A stretch of DNA of 64,000 bases from Puia sp. (GTDB lineage Bacteria > Bacteroidota > Bacteroidia > Chitinophagales > Chitinophagaceae): contig JARLGZ010000069.1 of assembly GCA_031292515.1 (NCBI GenBank), positions 1 to 64,000 on the forward strand. The letters run 5' to 3'. The notes under the pieces were generated by a model that saw only the letters and a program-made list of their open reading frames with translations, was not told the DNA's origin and ran no database searches. Below, in pieces: positions 1-9,572 of this stretch. Each line of letters starts with the position of its first letter. The first letter of the stretch is position 1. The translations under genes and the position numbers were made by a program.

Positions 1-32
1 CTTTCTTACCTTTACTAATTGACAAATTCACT

Positions 33-101
33 CACTACTCACTACTCACTACTCACTACTCACTACTCACTACTCACTACTCACTACTCACTACCAACTC
101 C
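33..101 (-). repeat. Perfect 7-bp tandem array behind moaA
   Basis: Nearly nine uninterrupted copies of CACTACT (AGTAGTG in the sense of moaA) run from 33 to 94. They begin 7 nt after the moaA stop codon at 102-104. On the moaA strand the array has TAG or TGA in every reading frame, and the opposite strand has none. It is the cleanest member of the dispersed heptad family described at 16521, 19414, 19510, 23469, 40662 and 40765. Bases 1-32 show no gene. Confidence 0.95.
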
Positions 102-1064
102 CTACCCGCCGATTTCCAACATGCTCAATTCGCTGCCGGTAAACTTCAGTGCCTGTTTGCGAGACAGCGCTTCCTCCAGCTTCAGACGCAAGGCATTTTC
201 ATCATCGGTCTTGTCCAGCGCTATGGGGTGATTGTCGCTAAGGCAACCGTAAATATTACCGTGACTGTCCAGGCGAAGACGGTTGCAATCATGACAGAAT
301 GGTTGAGACTCATTGGCGATGACCCCGAAAACGTGCCCGTCCCCGGTCTTCCAGTAGCCGGCGGTGGAAGACTGCAAACGATCCAGGGGAGTAAACCGGT
401 ATTGCCGCCCAATTTCACGAAGGATCTCATCCCTGGTGAACAGGTATTTGTCAGCCTGGTCATGCAAATGTCCCATCGCCATGATCTCCAGGAAACGGAT
501 CCTGATATTGCGGGAGAATGCAAAATTCAACAGGGGAAGGATCTGCGAATCATTTTTTCCTCTCATGATCACGGCATTGAGCTTTACCTCTAATCCGCAA
601 TCCAGCGCCGCATCGATCCCGTCCAGTATTCGTTGTACGGAATGGCGTCTGCTCATTTGCAGGAAAACCTCCTCCCCGATTGCATCCAGGGAGACATTGA
701 CGGACTCCATCCCGGCCTGCTTCATGGGGAGTGCCAACCGCTGAAGCAGAAAACCATTTGTCGTCAATTTTATATGAGAGATGCCCAGATCGCGGATTCC
801 GGCGATCATCCCGATAAGATCATGATAAAGGAGAGGCTCGCCGCCCGTGAGGCGAACGGTATCGAGGTCCAGTTGAGCATGCAACCGCCGGATCGTATCG
901 AGCAATTCCGAGAGGGGCAGGGAGGTGGCCGGATGAGCACCGTTTGTAAGCTTCAGCGATTCATCCCCCTGTACACAATAGATGCATCCAAGGTTGCAGG
1001 TGCTGAGCAGGCTCACCCGCAAGGTCTTGAACGTTCGCCCATATTTGTCTTCGATGACCTGCAT
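102..1064 (-). CDS. moaA: GTP 3',8-cyclase MoaA
   Basis: Radical-SAM enzyme of the first step of molybdopterin synthesis, turning GTP into 3',8-cH2GTP, which MoaC then rearranges. The N-terminal cluster motif is C23-x3-C27-x2-C30 (TCNLGCIYC). The second 4Fe-4S site is visible near the C-terminus as CHDC...GC, and the protein ends in the family's functional Gly-Gly. Length is 320 aa, typical. I chose the ATG at 1064 because the motif then starts at the normal distance. A TTG at 1091 that overlaps the preceding stop as TTGA would add nine residues. It is the last gene of the narK-nitrate reductase-rubredoxin run, so cofactor supply is co-expressed with the enzyme that uses it. Confidence 0.95.
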   Translation of the reverse strand: MQVIEDKYGRTFKTLRVSLLSTCNLGCIYCVQGDESLKLTNGAHPATSLPLSELLDTIRRLHAQLDLDTVRLTGGEPLLYHDLIGMIAGIRDLGISHIKLTTNGFLLQRLALPMKQAGMESVNVSLDAIGEEVFLQMSRRHSVQRILDGIDAALDCGLEVKLNAVIMRGKNDSQILPLLNFAFSRNIRIRFLEIMAMGHLHDQADKYLFTRDEILREIGRQYRFTPLDRLQSSTAGYWKTGDGHVFGVIANESQPFCHDCNRLRLDSHGNIYGCLSDNHPIALDKTDDENALRLKLEEALSRKQALKFTGSELSMLEIGG

Positions 1065-1087
1065 GGCGTAAAGGTACGATGAGATGC

Positions 1088-2575
1088 TCAATGATGAAAC
1101 CTGGATTTTTCAGCCCGCAGGAACTCCTGTAAAGTCGCCCCGCAAGTCGGACATTCATAGTCAGCTGGCAGATTTTCAAACTTTGTGCCCGCCGCCACCT
1201 TATTGGGGGGATCCCCGTAATCTTCGTCATATAAGGTCAGACAGCAAGAACACTGCAGTACCCATTTTTCCGGCGGGGCTGCTTCATCATGGGGCACAGT
1301 CTCCCCAAGAGTTTCGCCAAAAAGGTTCTCTTTGCTCCTTAATGCATAAAAATCCTTGCAAAGCGATATAAGATAAGTGCCCAGGTTCTCTTTTTCGAGG
1401 TCTTCCCGATACAGCACATAGTCCTTAGAGTTGGGGTTAAAATCACGGGTATGTAATAAATCGTAACGATCCCATGCCTTTTTCTGATTCATCCGACGCG
1501 TTTCCCTTTTCCGTATGATGACCGAACCGAACAATCCCGTCTTCGGACGCGTCTTGATGGCGAAGCTCAATCCGTAGGTCCGGGTGTCTTCGTTGTCAAA
1601 TTGCCGCACCAGGTAACGTTTCAGCCTGAGCCCTTCTTCACACAGATCCTCCACCTGCCAGTTCAATTCATTGGAAGCATGCCGGACATTGATACGGTAT
1701 TTCCCCAGCACATAGTCCCATAAGCTCCTGTCCGCGGACTCTATCCCCTTGACGATAAGAGACTTCCACGGGGTCGTATACAATTGTCCGATCCTTGTCT
1801 GAAGGCAAATCAGGCAGAGCTCCCTGAGAAAAGACAGCGGAAACAACTCCTCCCGGCGATAAATGCCTAACCAGAGTTTATTACCGTGACTATTAAAGCC
1901 TTCATAATAGGGAAGCTTGAAGGGAGGCAACTTCAACTCCCCGGAGATTGGCTGGGTTGCAAAATGTTCCCCGGCGGTTATACGTTCATAAAGCAGGTCA
2001 CCGTCAATCGACGGCCGATCGCAGAACAAATCCCTGTCTCCCAAAACGGCTTCTTCGATGAGGTGGCTGAGACGTGGGATATCCCGTGAATAAATCAGTT
2101 CCTTCCAAAGATAAAGGATGTTCGTACGCGGAAACCGCAGATATAAATACCAATAATTTCCTGTTCCCGAGCTGATAAAATTAAGGTTGCCCGAAAAAAA
2201 AGGAATAAAGGTCTGGCCTCCCTCCACCAGGTTGATCTTTAAGCCCGGTCTGAAATCGAAGGCATCCAGGATATCTTTATAGAGCCCCTCGCTCACCCAG
2301 TCGGCGCTTTCAAAGACGTCTTCCGTGACGTAAGAGCTGACGATATTGGGGAATCTCTCTTCATTGGTTTCAAAGGATATGCCGGCCTTCTCAAGCTCCA
2401 GTAAAAAGCCGGGGCCGTATTTGTCGGCGACGGTAAAAAACAGCTGCTGCCGCGTTCCCAATTGCGTGTCGGCCACTCTTGCTCTTTCCGCGGCCTGTAC
2501 GATCGCGTAAAGATCCCCTGCGGAGACGATTCCTCCGGGCAGATTCACCTTTACGGTATAGTTCTTACGAAACAT
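1088..2575 (-). CDS. NiR/SiR-like protein with C-terminal rubredoxin domain
   Basis: A 495-aa protein of the nitrate assimilation cluster. The first ~90 residues (VNLPGGIVSAGDLYAIVQ) resemble the ferredoxin-like half-domain of nitrite/sulfite reductases. The middle part resembles their second half but lacks the C-x5-C...C-x3-C siroheme/4Fe-4S ligands that NirB in this window has. The last ~55 residues are a rubredoxin: CxxC at 442/445, a DPPNKVAAGTKFENLP core and CPTC at 475/478. The usual Gly after the first CxxC is Leu. It overlaps the nitrate reductase gene by 11 bp and is followed by moaA. I infer an electron carrier or assembly partner for nitrate reductase; it is unlikely to bind siroheme itself. 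Confidence 0.8.
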   Translation of the reverse strand: MFRKNYTVKVNLPGGIVSAGDLYAIVQAAERARVADTQLGTRQQLFFTVADKYGPGFLLELEKAGISFETNEERFPNIVSSYVTEDVFESADWVSEGLYKDILDAFDFRPGLKINLVEGGQTFIPFFSGNLNFISSGTGNYWYLYLRFPRTNILYLWKELIYSRDIPRLSHLIEEAVLGDRDLFCDRPSIDGDLLYERITAGEHFATQPISGELKLPPFKLPYYEGFNSHGNKLWLGIYRREELFPLSFLRELCLICLQTRIGQLYTTPWKSLIVKGIESADRSLWDYVLGKYRINVRHASNELNWQVEDLCEEGLRLKRYLVRQFDNEDTRTYGLSFAIKTRPKTGLFGSVIIRKRETRRMNQKKAWDRYDLLHTRDFNPNSKDYVLYREDLEKENLGTYLISLCKDFYALRSKENLFGETLGETVPHDEAAPPEKWVLQCSCCLTLYDEDYGDPPNKVAAGTKFENLPADYECPTCGATLQEFLRAEKSRFHH

Positions 2576-5500
2576 AGACTTTCATTTCTTCTTCCAAGAT
2601 CTTTTTCACTTCCGGTCTGCACGAGCCACAACCCGTACCGGCGCCCGTTGCCGCGCAAAGACCGGCCAGGTCACGGCATCCGGCCGCTATCCGGTGTTTT
2701 ATATTCCCGTTGCCTACGTTATTGCAACTGCACACCAGCGTCCCCATCAACGGTTCTGCGCTCTTACCGCTCCGTAATAATTGAAGACGCTTCCCGCTGA
2801 GTTCATTTTTATTCGCGATCAGATCCCTGAACTCGACGAATTCGCTTTTGTCGCCGATCAGGATGGCTCCGACCAGCCGGTCCCGGTGAACAATACATTT
2901 CTTATAGTAGCGCTTTGACCGGTCGATAAAGAGGATCTCTTCGTATTCCCTGTTATCGGGACATTCCGGGATACCCAGGCTGCAAAGATCGAAGCCCGGT
3001 ATCTTTATAATGTTCATCGCCAAAGTGCCTTCGTAGCGTATGTTCATGTCACCCGCCAGCCATTTCGCAACTACCTCTCCCTGCTGTTCCGCAGCCGCCG
3101 TGATACTGAACAACTTCCCTTCCCTTTCGGCGATCTCCCCGATGGCATATACCGCCGGATCGCTGGTCTGCAGTCGCTCATTGACGATCACGCCATGCCT
3201 GCATGACAGCCCGCTGTCCTTTGCCAGCTCGATGTTCGGGATAGTACCGATGGCCAGAATCATGGCATCACAAGAGATATAGTGCCCGCTTTTCAGCCGG
3301 ATCCCCTGTAAACGGCTCTCACCGTAACACAACTGTACCTCGTCATTATAGTAGATGTCGCAGCCCATATCGATCATCTGTTCATGAAGCAGCTGGCTGC
3401 CGAGGGAATCCAGCTGTTTATTCAGAAAACGCGAAGTGCGATGGATGATCGTGATCCTGACACCCATCTCCCTGAGCGAGGCAGCCATCTCCAGCCCGAC
3501 CAACCCCCCGCCAACGATCACAACGTGTGAATCCGGCGAAAGATGAGCCTTCAGCCCATCGGCATCCGGGCGCGTACGCATCGTAAATATGCCGGGCAGC
3601 GAAGGCAGATGTCGGGGAAAGGCAGCCCGGCTGCCAGTGGCCAGGATCAATGTATCATAAGAGATCCGGTTCCCAAGTGAATCGGTGACGGTCTTATTTT
3701 CCCGGTCGATCGCTTCGATGCCGTTATTGTTTTGCAGATGGATCCCCGAGGCAGCCTGTTCTTTCTCCCGCATTTTGACCAGTCCTTCCCAATCACGGGA
3801 GCCGTTGACATAATCCGGCAGCAAGACGCGATTATAAAAGGGAAACTCTTCTTTGCAGAATACGAAGATCTCATCCTCGCGGTCGAGGCGGCGGTAGGAT
3901 TCTATAAATGCAAAAGCCGCGGCTCCGGCCCCTGCGACTACGATACGTTGTTTGGGTTTCTTAAACCGTCTGACCCTGACGGCACAGAATTTAAAGTCCG
4001 GCTCCTTCGAAATGGGATCCACAAGGTTGTTCGTGACGTTATTGGCACGGCTCAGGTCGTTGTCACCCATTTTCCCCCAATGCATAGGCAGGAACACGAC
4101 GCCTTGCCGGATATCGCCGGAGATCCTGGCATTGACTCTGACTTCACCTCTCCTCGACTGTACAAGGACGATATCGTCCCCGGCGATGGAAAGACGCCGT
4201 GCATCTTCCGGGTGTATCTCCAGGAATGGCCTGGCAATATGCTGGTTCAATTTATGCACCTTACCGGTCCTGGTCATCGTGTGCCATTGATCACGGATAC
4301 GACCCGTGGTCAGAATCAGGGGAAAGTCTGCATCCGGCCTTTCGCTGTTCACGGAATCCGGCACCGCATGCAGGATTGCCCGGTGGGAAGGAGTATGAAA
4401 TTTCCTGTCTTCGAACAGCCTTACCGTGCCTTTTCCTCGCTGACCGGTGGGATAAGGCCACTGAACGGAGCCGACCGAACGGAGGATCTCATAATTAAGG
4501 CCGCTAATATCTATATGAGTGCCTGCCGTAAGACGCGTGTGTTCCGCATAGATCTCAGCGTTATTCGCATAGTCGAATCCATGATATCCCATCTTCTGCG
4601 CAAACCGGCAGATGATTTCCGCATCCGGCAGCGCTTCACCCGGCGCATCGACTATCTTGTTCAGGTAGCTGACCCTTCTTTCGGAGTTGGTCATGGTGCC
4701 TTCTTTTTCCGCCCATCCGGCTGCCGGCAGGATCACGTCCGCATATTGCAAAGTCTCCGGCTTATTGCTGACCTCCTGGACCACGACGAATTTTGCCTTT
4801 TTCAGGGCCTCTTCCGCCAGACGAACGTCCGGGAGGCTCACCAGCGGGTTGGTGCAGAGAATCCAGATCGCCTTCAATTTCCCGCTATGCAAGGCTTCGA
4901 ACATTTCGGTCGCCGTAAGTCCGGGTTTCTCCGAAATCACCGTCCCACCCCAGAACTGTCGCACTTCTTCCCGGTGCCGGGGATCGGCGAGGTTACGATG
5001 GGCGGGCAAGAGGTTTGACAGCCCCCCTACTTCCCGTCCCCCCATGGCATTAGGCTGACCCGTCAGCGAGAAGGGACCCGAACCCGGTTTGCCGATATGG
5101 CCGGTGATCAGGTTCAGGTTGATAAGACTGAGATTTTTATAGACACCGTCCACGCTTTGATTGAGTCCCATCGTCCACATGCTGATAAAGCCCTGTGCAT
5201 CTCCAATATACTCCGCGGCGAGGCGTATATCCTCCTCCGGGATACCGCATATCGCAGCCGATTCGGCTGGGGTACGAATAAATACTTTCCGGCGATATTC
5301 TTCAAACCCTTCAGTATGATCGCCTATAAAACCCGGATCGATCCTGCCGTTCTCAATCAGCACCCTTCCTATGGCATGATGCAGGGTAATATCCGTACCG
5401 GGGTTGATGGGCAGGTGCAGGTCCGCTATCGCGCAACTGTCCGTCCGCCGGGGATCGACCACGATGATCCGTGTACCCGGGTTGGCGGCCTTATGTGCTT

Positions 5501-6065
5501 CCACCCTTCTCCACAGGATAGGGTGACACCAGGCGGGATTGGCGCCGGTCACCAGGAAGCAGTCAGCCAGTTCGATGTCTTCGTAGCCGACGGGCACGCA
5601 GTCTTCGCCCAGGGCCATTTTGTAAGCGGCCACTGCGCTGCTCATGCACAAACGGGAATTGGTATCGATGTTATTGCTCCCGATAAACCCCTTGACCAGT
5701 TTGTTGATCACATAATATTCTTCCGTCAGACATTGACCGGAAACATAGAAAGCCACCGAATCGGGCCCGTACTTATCGATAAATGTCCTGAATACGGCAG
5801 CCGTCCTCTCAAGAGCGGTATCCCAGCCCACACGCTGCAAAGGCATGTGCCTGTTGTAACGCATGACAGGGTACAACAACCGGTCTTCGCGGTCGTTGAC
5901 CGTATAATGCAGGTTCATTCCCTTGCTGCATAGCATGCCCCTGTTAACAGGATGAGAAGGATCCCCTTGAACGGTAATGTCTCCTTTTGCATCCTTTTTT
6001 ACTGCGATCCCACACCCCACCCCGCAGTAACAGCAAATCGTCTTTTTGGTCTGGTCCTCTATCAT
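2565..6065 (-). CDS. Assimilatory nitrate reductase fused to FAD/BFD electron-input module
   Basis: A 1166-aa cytoplasmic enzyme reducing nitrate to nitrite. Residues 1 to ~690 are a molybdopterin-bis-MGD catalytic subunit (NasA/NarB type) with a 4Fe-4S motif C11-x2-C14-x3-C18...C46 and no Tat signal. From about residue 705 a NirB-like pyridine-nucleotide-disulfide oxidoreductase follows, with an FAD-binding VVAGAGAAAF and an NAD-binding VIVGGGLVGLEMA. The last ~55 residues are a BFD-type 2Fe-2S domain (CSCNNV...TGAGTGCGSC). In many bacteria the catalytic and NADH-oxidising parts are separate NasA and NasB-type chains; here they form one polypeptide, so it could be NAD(P)H-driven by itself. 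Its start overlaps the narK stop as ATGA. Confidence 0.93.
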   Translation of the reverse strand: MIEDQTKKTICCYCGVGCGIAVKKDAKGDITVQGDPSHPVNRGMLCSKGMNLHYTVNDREDRLLYPVMRYNRHMPLQRVGWDTALERTAAVFRTFIDKYGPDSVAFYVSGQCLTEEYYVINKLVKGFIGSNNIDTNSRLCMSSAVAAYKMALGEDCVPVGYEDIELADCFLVTGANPAWCHPILWRRVEAHKAANPGTRIIVVDPRRTDSCAIADLHLPINPGTDITLHHAIGRVLIENGRIDPGFIGDHTEGFEEYRRKVFIRTPAESAAICGIPEEDIRLAAEYIGDAQGFISMWTMGLNQSVDGVYKNLSLINLNLITGHIGKPGSGPFSLTGQPNAMGGREVGGLSNLLPAHRNLADPRHREEVRQFWGGTVISEKPGLTATEMFEALHSGKLKAIWILCTNPLVSLPDVRLAEEALKKAKFVVVQEVSNKPETLQYADVILPAAGWAEKEGTMTNSERRVSYLNKIVDAPGEALPDAEIICRFAQKMGYHGFDYANNAEIYAEHTRLTAGTHIDISGLNYEILRSVGSVQWPYPTGQRGKGTVRLFEDRKFHTPSHRAILHAVPDSVNSERPDADFPLILTTGRIRDQWHTMTRTGKVHKLNQHIARPFLEIHPEDARRLSIAGDDIVLVQSRRGEVRVNARISGDIRQGVVFLPMHWGKMGDNDLSRANNVTNNLVDPISKEPDFKFCAVRVRRFKKPKQRIVVAGAGAAAFAFIESYRRLDREDEIFVFCKEEFPFYNRVLLPDYVNGSRDWEGLVKMREKEQAASGIHLQNNNGIEAIDRENKTVTDSLGNRISYDTLILATGSRAAFPRHLPSLPGIFTMRTRPDADGLKAHLSPDSHVVIVGGGLVGLEMAASLREMGVRITIIHRTSRFLNKQLDSLGSQLLHEQMIDMGCDIYYNDEVQLCYGESRLQGIRLKSGHYISCDAMILAIGTIPNIELAKDSGLSCRHGVIVNERLQTSDPAVYAIGEIAEREGKLFSITAAAEQQGEVVAKWLAGDMNIRYEGTLAMNIIKIPGFDLCSLGIPECPDNREYEEILFIDRSKRYYKKCIVHRDRLVGAILIGDKSEFVEFRDLIANKNELSGKRLQLLRSGKSAEPLMGTLVCSCNNVGNGNIKHRIAAGCRDLAGLCAATGAGTGCGSCRPEVKKILEEEMKVYVS

Positions 6066-7459
6066 CGCAGTATATTGCTTTCCTCGTTTGCATAGGCGAC
6101 CCTGGCTACAGGCTGCGGCGTCAAAGCCAATGCTTCATCCCCCGAAAAATCCATTTTTTTGCGGCTCCGCGGATAAGCAAATCGCGTGACCGCTATGATC
6201 ACAGCCACTCCGATGACGGTATAGCCGATGTATTCGAAAGCCCGGGCGTAGGTCAGGGAAGCCGACTTAAAAAGAAAACCGAAGATCATCCCCCCCAGGT
6301 TTCCCCCGGCGCCGACGATTCCGCTGACAAGGCCGACATTTTCTTCGTTGATAAAAGGGACGATCCCATAAGTCGCGCCGTTGGCCATTTTCAGAAATAG
6401 GGCAAATGACAGCATGAAGAGAATGGCCGTCGAAAAACTGCCTGCTCCTGCGAAAGCGATCAGGAAGAGACCTTCCAGAAAGAGGACTCCGGCCAGCAGC
6501 AATCCCTTTCCGCGCACGCCCCAACGACCGCCGATTTTATCGGAGACGATTCCTCCCAATGCACGGGCAAAAATATTCATGAAGCCGAATATGCCGGCCC
6601 AAAACCCAGCATTACTTTGAGACAGTTTGAAGGTATCCACGAAATGCAGAGAGGCGACATTGTCAAAGGTGATCTCCATGCCAAAACACATCGAGTATGC
6701 TATGGCGAGAGCCCAGACCCTCCAATCGGCCAGAACCGACCAATCCGTCTTCTTCCGGGCGGAATGGACGCGTCCGGTCTCGTCATAATTCCCGGCCGGC
6801 GTATCTTTTGTGAACCGGTAGTACAATGCCGCCAGGATCAGCATCATCAGACCAGGTACGATCATCGAAAGACGCCAGGCCTGGTGTGCGGTGTATCCAA
6901 AGGTGACGATCGTTCCAAAAATCAGCGGCATGACCATATTGGTGACGCCGCCGCCGAGGTTGCCCCAGCCACCGGTGATCGCATTGGCCGTCCCCTTTAT
7001 TTTGGGGGCGAACATCATGGAAGTGTGGAACTGTGTGATCACAAAAGAAGCGCCGATCACACCGATCGCCAGTCTGAACAGGAGAAAACTCGTGTAGTCT
7101 CTCGAAAGACCCACCAAAAAGACGGGAATGGAGCCGGTAAGCAGGAGGCGTATAGCCGTTTTACGAGGCCCCCAGCTATCGCATAATTTGCCGATGATGA
7201 GTCGGGCCAGGATCGTAGAAGAAACCGATGCAATGATGGTATTCCCGACCTGGGCCTTTGTCAAACCCAGATCTGCGCGGATAGTGGGCATCAGGGGCGC
7301 AAGGCCGAACCATCCAAAAAAACAAACAAAGAACATCAGCCATGTGATATGGAAGGTACGCATCTGGATCGTACCCAGGGAAAACAGGTTTATTTTCTGC
7401 AGCGGTCCGGGAGGGCCGGAAACAGGTGCGGGGAGCAGTGTCTTCGTTTTAGCAGTCAT
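6062..7459 (-). CDS. Nitrate/nitrite MFS transporter, NarK/NasA type
   Basis: A 465-aa inner-membrane carrier of the major facilitator superfamily with about 12 hydrophobic segments. The two nitrate-signature Gly/Asn motifs of NarK-family proteins are visible as GGWGNLGGG and GAGGNLGGM, which separates it from other MFS families. It starts at an ATG (7457-7459) and its stop overlaps the start of the nitrate reductase (ATGA), so transport and reduction are translationally coupled. Direct repeats of TTGATAT (7469-7475 and 7484-7490) sit just upstream of the start. It likely brings in nitrate for assimilation; nitrite transport is also possible. Confidence 0.93.
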   Translation of the reverse strand: MTAKTKTLLPAPVSGPPGPLQKINLFSLGTIQMRTFHITWLMFFVCFFGWFGLAPLMPTIRADLGLTKAQVGNTIIASVSSTILARLIIGKLCDSWGPRKTAIRLLLTGSIPVFLVGLSRDYTSFLLFRLAIGVIGASFVITQFHTSMMFAPKIKGTANAITGGWGNLGGGVTNMVMPLIFGTIVTFGYTAHQAWRLSMIVPGLMMLILAALYYRFTKDTPAGNYDETGRVHSARKKTDWSVLADWRVWALAIAYSMCFGMEITFDNVASLHFVDTFKLSQSNAGFWAGIFGFMNIFARALGGIVSDKIGGRWGVRGKGLLLAGVLFLEGLFLIAFAGAGSFSTAILFMLSFALFLKMANGATYGIVPFINEENVGLVSGIVGAGGNLGGMIFGFLFKSASLTYARAFEYIGYTVIGVAVIIAVTRFAYPRSRKKMDFSGDEALALTPQPVARVAYANEESNILR

Positions 7460-7468
7460 ATGAATAAG

Positions 7469-7490
7469 TTGATATATGAATGTTTGATAT
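7469..7490. promoter_or_regulatory. TTGATAT direct repeat upstream of narK
   Basis: Two copies of TTGATAT start 15 bp apart within 31 bp of the narK start codon. A close relative of this half-site forms a perfect palindrome at 63492-63506. It could be an operator or a chance AT-rich pattern; no TAnnTTTG box accompanies it. Confidence 0.3.
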
Positions 7491-7501
7491 CGTAATTGTT
7501 G

Positions 7502-7591
7502 TTAATGCAGCTGATGTTCATACAGTTGATGCTGATGCAGCTGCTTTCGATGCAGCTGATGTTGACGCACCCGCTGTCGGTGCAGCTGTTG
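7502..7591. repeat. Six degenerate 15-bp tandem units between porin and narK
   Basis: Ninety bases resolve into six units of 15 bp with consensus TTGATGCAGCTGATG. Most units keep the palindrome CAGCTG. The period is a multiple of three, so it stays open on both strands and yields pentapeptide-like translations (MQLML on one strand, ISCIN on the other), but neither has a recognisable start context or domain. It fills the gap between the porin stop (7607) and the narK start (7459). Confidence 0.85.
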
Positions 7592-7606
7592 CCGGCCGGA
7601 AGAAAT

Positions 7607-9139
7607 CTATTTACCCAGGAGATCCGGTCTGATATTGATTTGCAGATAAGCCCAGGTCGCGTTAAGCCGGCTGCTTCCGGGCGTGATCGTCTTGGCATAC
7701 TCCATGCTTCCGGAGGCGGCCAGATAACAAAAACCGGCTTCTACCTGTGTGATCTTATTTAGTTTATAGCTCCCGATCAGGTCCGCCTCGCTACCCAGGT
7801 ATTTACGGACAGCCGCACCCTTCACATCCTTTTGTTCCCCGGCAAGACCGAAATAGTGATAGTCCAGTCCGATGGTCAGGCGTTCATTAGTCGAAACATA
7901 TTTCGATTTCAGGAAGGGGTTGTTCAGCCCCCCGGTTGCGGAACCCGATGCAGCGTAGAAATAGTCCATGGCTCCCCAGAATTTATGCGGGGTTCCGTAG
8001 AGCGGATCGAAACGGTGATTGGTAGTCGAAGAGGAAAAGGCGTCATTGCCCGACAGATAGTCCCATCCCGCCGTCCAGGAGAAATGTCTCCGGGTCAAGC
8101 TCAGGGATAGCGTCGACATATAGGCGCCGAGCGTCAACCCGTCCTTGTCCTTACCCGTCTGGTAGTAGAAGCCTGCCGTCAATGCCCATGCCTTTCGGCT
8201 ATCCAGCTGGCTGTTCAGCAGAAAACCGCCCGTGACGCGGGTGTTGACCCCACTCTGGTTGAATTGTCTCCCATAGACATACCCGGTGTCCGTGCCGGCG
8301 ACGGTCTTTATGGAATCCGTCATATATTTGCCGAACTCGTCGGCAAACAACAACCCACTGATTTTTGTACGGTTAAACTTTTTCGCCACATAGAGAAACT
8401 GCATCGCCTTGTAATTCTGGTTCATTCCATCGGTGGAAGGAGCTGCCGTCACAAAGGGAGATCCTGTTTTGGCGCTGATACCCGTTGCATTCGTTAAAGG
8501 CAGCATCCCCGCCGGTGTGGGTACCAGGTCGCCTTTGCTGTCCTTTACATAAGCGGGAATATTTGCCGGCGTGTAGTAGGTGCCATTATAGTTGATAGCA
8601 TCGGTGTTCTGGTTGAAGGCCACCCCAAGATCGGCCTGCCATCCGCGCTGGATCAACTTAAAGACGATTACGTCGTGACGGCGGCCCTGCTGGAGCCAAT
8701 CCAGGTTGCCTAACAGCCGCTCGTCATCATAGACCAGTTCCTGGCGACCGATCTTCACGCTGAAATATTCGATGGCGGATTTTGGAAAGGCGCTATCCCT
8801 CGCGTTAGCCAGTACGAGATCGGCCCAGGCCTCGTGGACGCTTAACCGGCTTCCATCGGCATTGCTGATGGTGGCGGCATCGGCGCCCCATACCCGGACA
8901 TCCTGGACTGAGACATGAAATATCACCCTGGCGGATTGAAAATGAAGGGTGAGACGGGACCGTTGTGACGTCAGGAAAGCGGGTTTGTCTCCGATGGGCT
9001 CCAGCGTCCCATAACCGTTACGAAATTCCGTCCGTGTCCTGATCTGCCCGGTGAGTGAGAACTGCGATTGGACGCAAAGGGGGGTACCGATCAGACAAAC
9101 AAGCGCCATACAGGCGATGAAAACAATTTTTTTCCTCAT
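7607..9139 (-). CDS. Outer-membrane porin, alginate-export family
   Basis: A 510-aa protein with a signal peptide (MRKKIVFIACMALVCLIG, cleavage likely after VQS or nearby). A long series of alternating beta-strand-like segments follows, opening with LTGQIRTRTEFRNGYG and a TSQRSRLTLHF stretch typical of the alginate_exp family. In Bacteroidota such porins often sit beside nitrate assimilation genes, so I infer a route for nitrate or a co-substrate across the outer membrane, not alginate export. It precedes narK on the same strand, separated by a 15-bp tandem repeat. It is divergent from the Crp/Fnr regulator across a 525-bp AT-rich spacer. Confidence 0.82.
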   Translation of the reverse strand: MRKKIVFIACMALVCLIGTPLCVQSQFSLTGQIRTRTEFRNGYGTLEPIGDKPAFLTSQRSRLTLHFQSARVIFHVSVQDVRVWGADAATISNADGSRLSVHEAWADLVLANARDSAFPKSAIEYFSVKIGRQELVYDDERLLGNLDWLQQGRRHDVIVFKLIQRGWQADLGVAFNQNTDAINYNGTYYTPANIPAYVKDSKGDLVPTPAGMLPLTNATGISAKTGSPFVTAAPSTDGMNQNYKAMQFLYVAKKFNRTKISGLLFADEFGKYMTDSIKTVAGTDTGYVYGRQFNQSGVNTRVTGGFLLNSQLDSRKAWALTAGFYYQTGKDKDGLTLGAYMSTLSLSLTRRHFSWTAGWDYLSGNDAFSSSTTNHRFDPLYGTPHKFWGAMDYFYAASGSATGGLNNPFLKSKYVSTNERLTIGLDYHYFGLAGEQKDVKGAAVRKYLGSEADLIGSYKLNKITQVEAGFCYLAASGSMEYAKTITPGSSRLNATWAYLQINIRPDLLGK

Positions 9140-9572
9140 ACATTTGTTTTGGTTTTGTTGTTTTGCGCCGGGAGTTACATTTTATCATCCTCCGGGTGCA
9201 AACGATGAGTAATCATTTTAACATTCCACTCCCCGGATAGACTGCCATCTTCCGGGGTTTTGGTTTAAAGGCTGGCGGGCGTGTTTCTATTCATAGCGTG
9301 CTTTTAGTGAACAATAGGTTTACCCCCTGAAAGGTTGTTGATCGTTAAAGAATGGCAGGCAATCGTAAACGGCATATCTGTGAAAAAGGAGGCCCGTTTT
9401 CGACCCGGGTTATTGTATGGCAGGCAAGATTAGACAGACTGTGACATATATATAATATAAATACATATACAGCACTTTCACAAGAAAAAAACCTATAAAA
9501 TAGATATAATTATTGTGTATACTATAAAAATATGCCTATTTGTCCATATTTCACACAATAAAATATGATTTA

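Noticed and set aside
33-94. CRISPR-like array
   Set aside because: Units are contiguous 7-mers with no spacers, and no cas genes are present.
19-231. Open frame with repeated TTHYSLL on the plus strand
   Set aside because: It is the stop-free antisense of the 7-bp array plus the end of moaA; no start context and no domain.
3732-5018. 428-residue frame antisense to the nitrate reductase
   Set aside because: The minus-strand frame has clear domains; the antisense frame is a by-product of its codon bias.
7456-7762. Overlapping frames on both strands with MQLML or ISCIN repeats
   Set aside because: They exist because the 15-bp repeat unit is a multiple of three; they overlap narK and porin ends and have no recognisable protein features.
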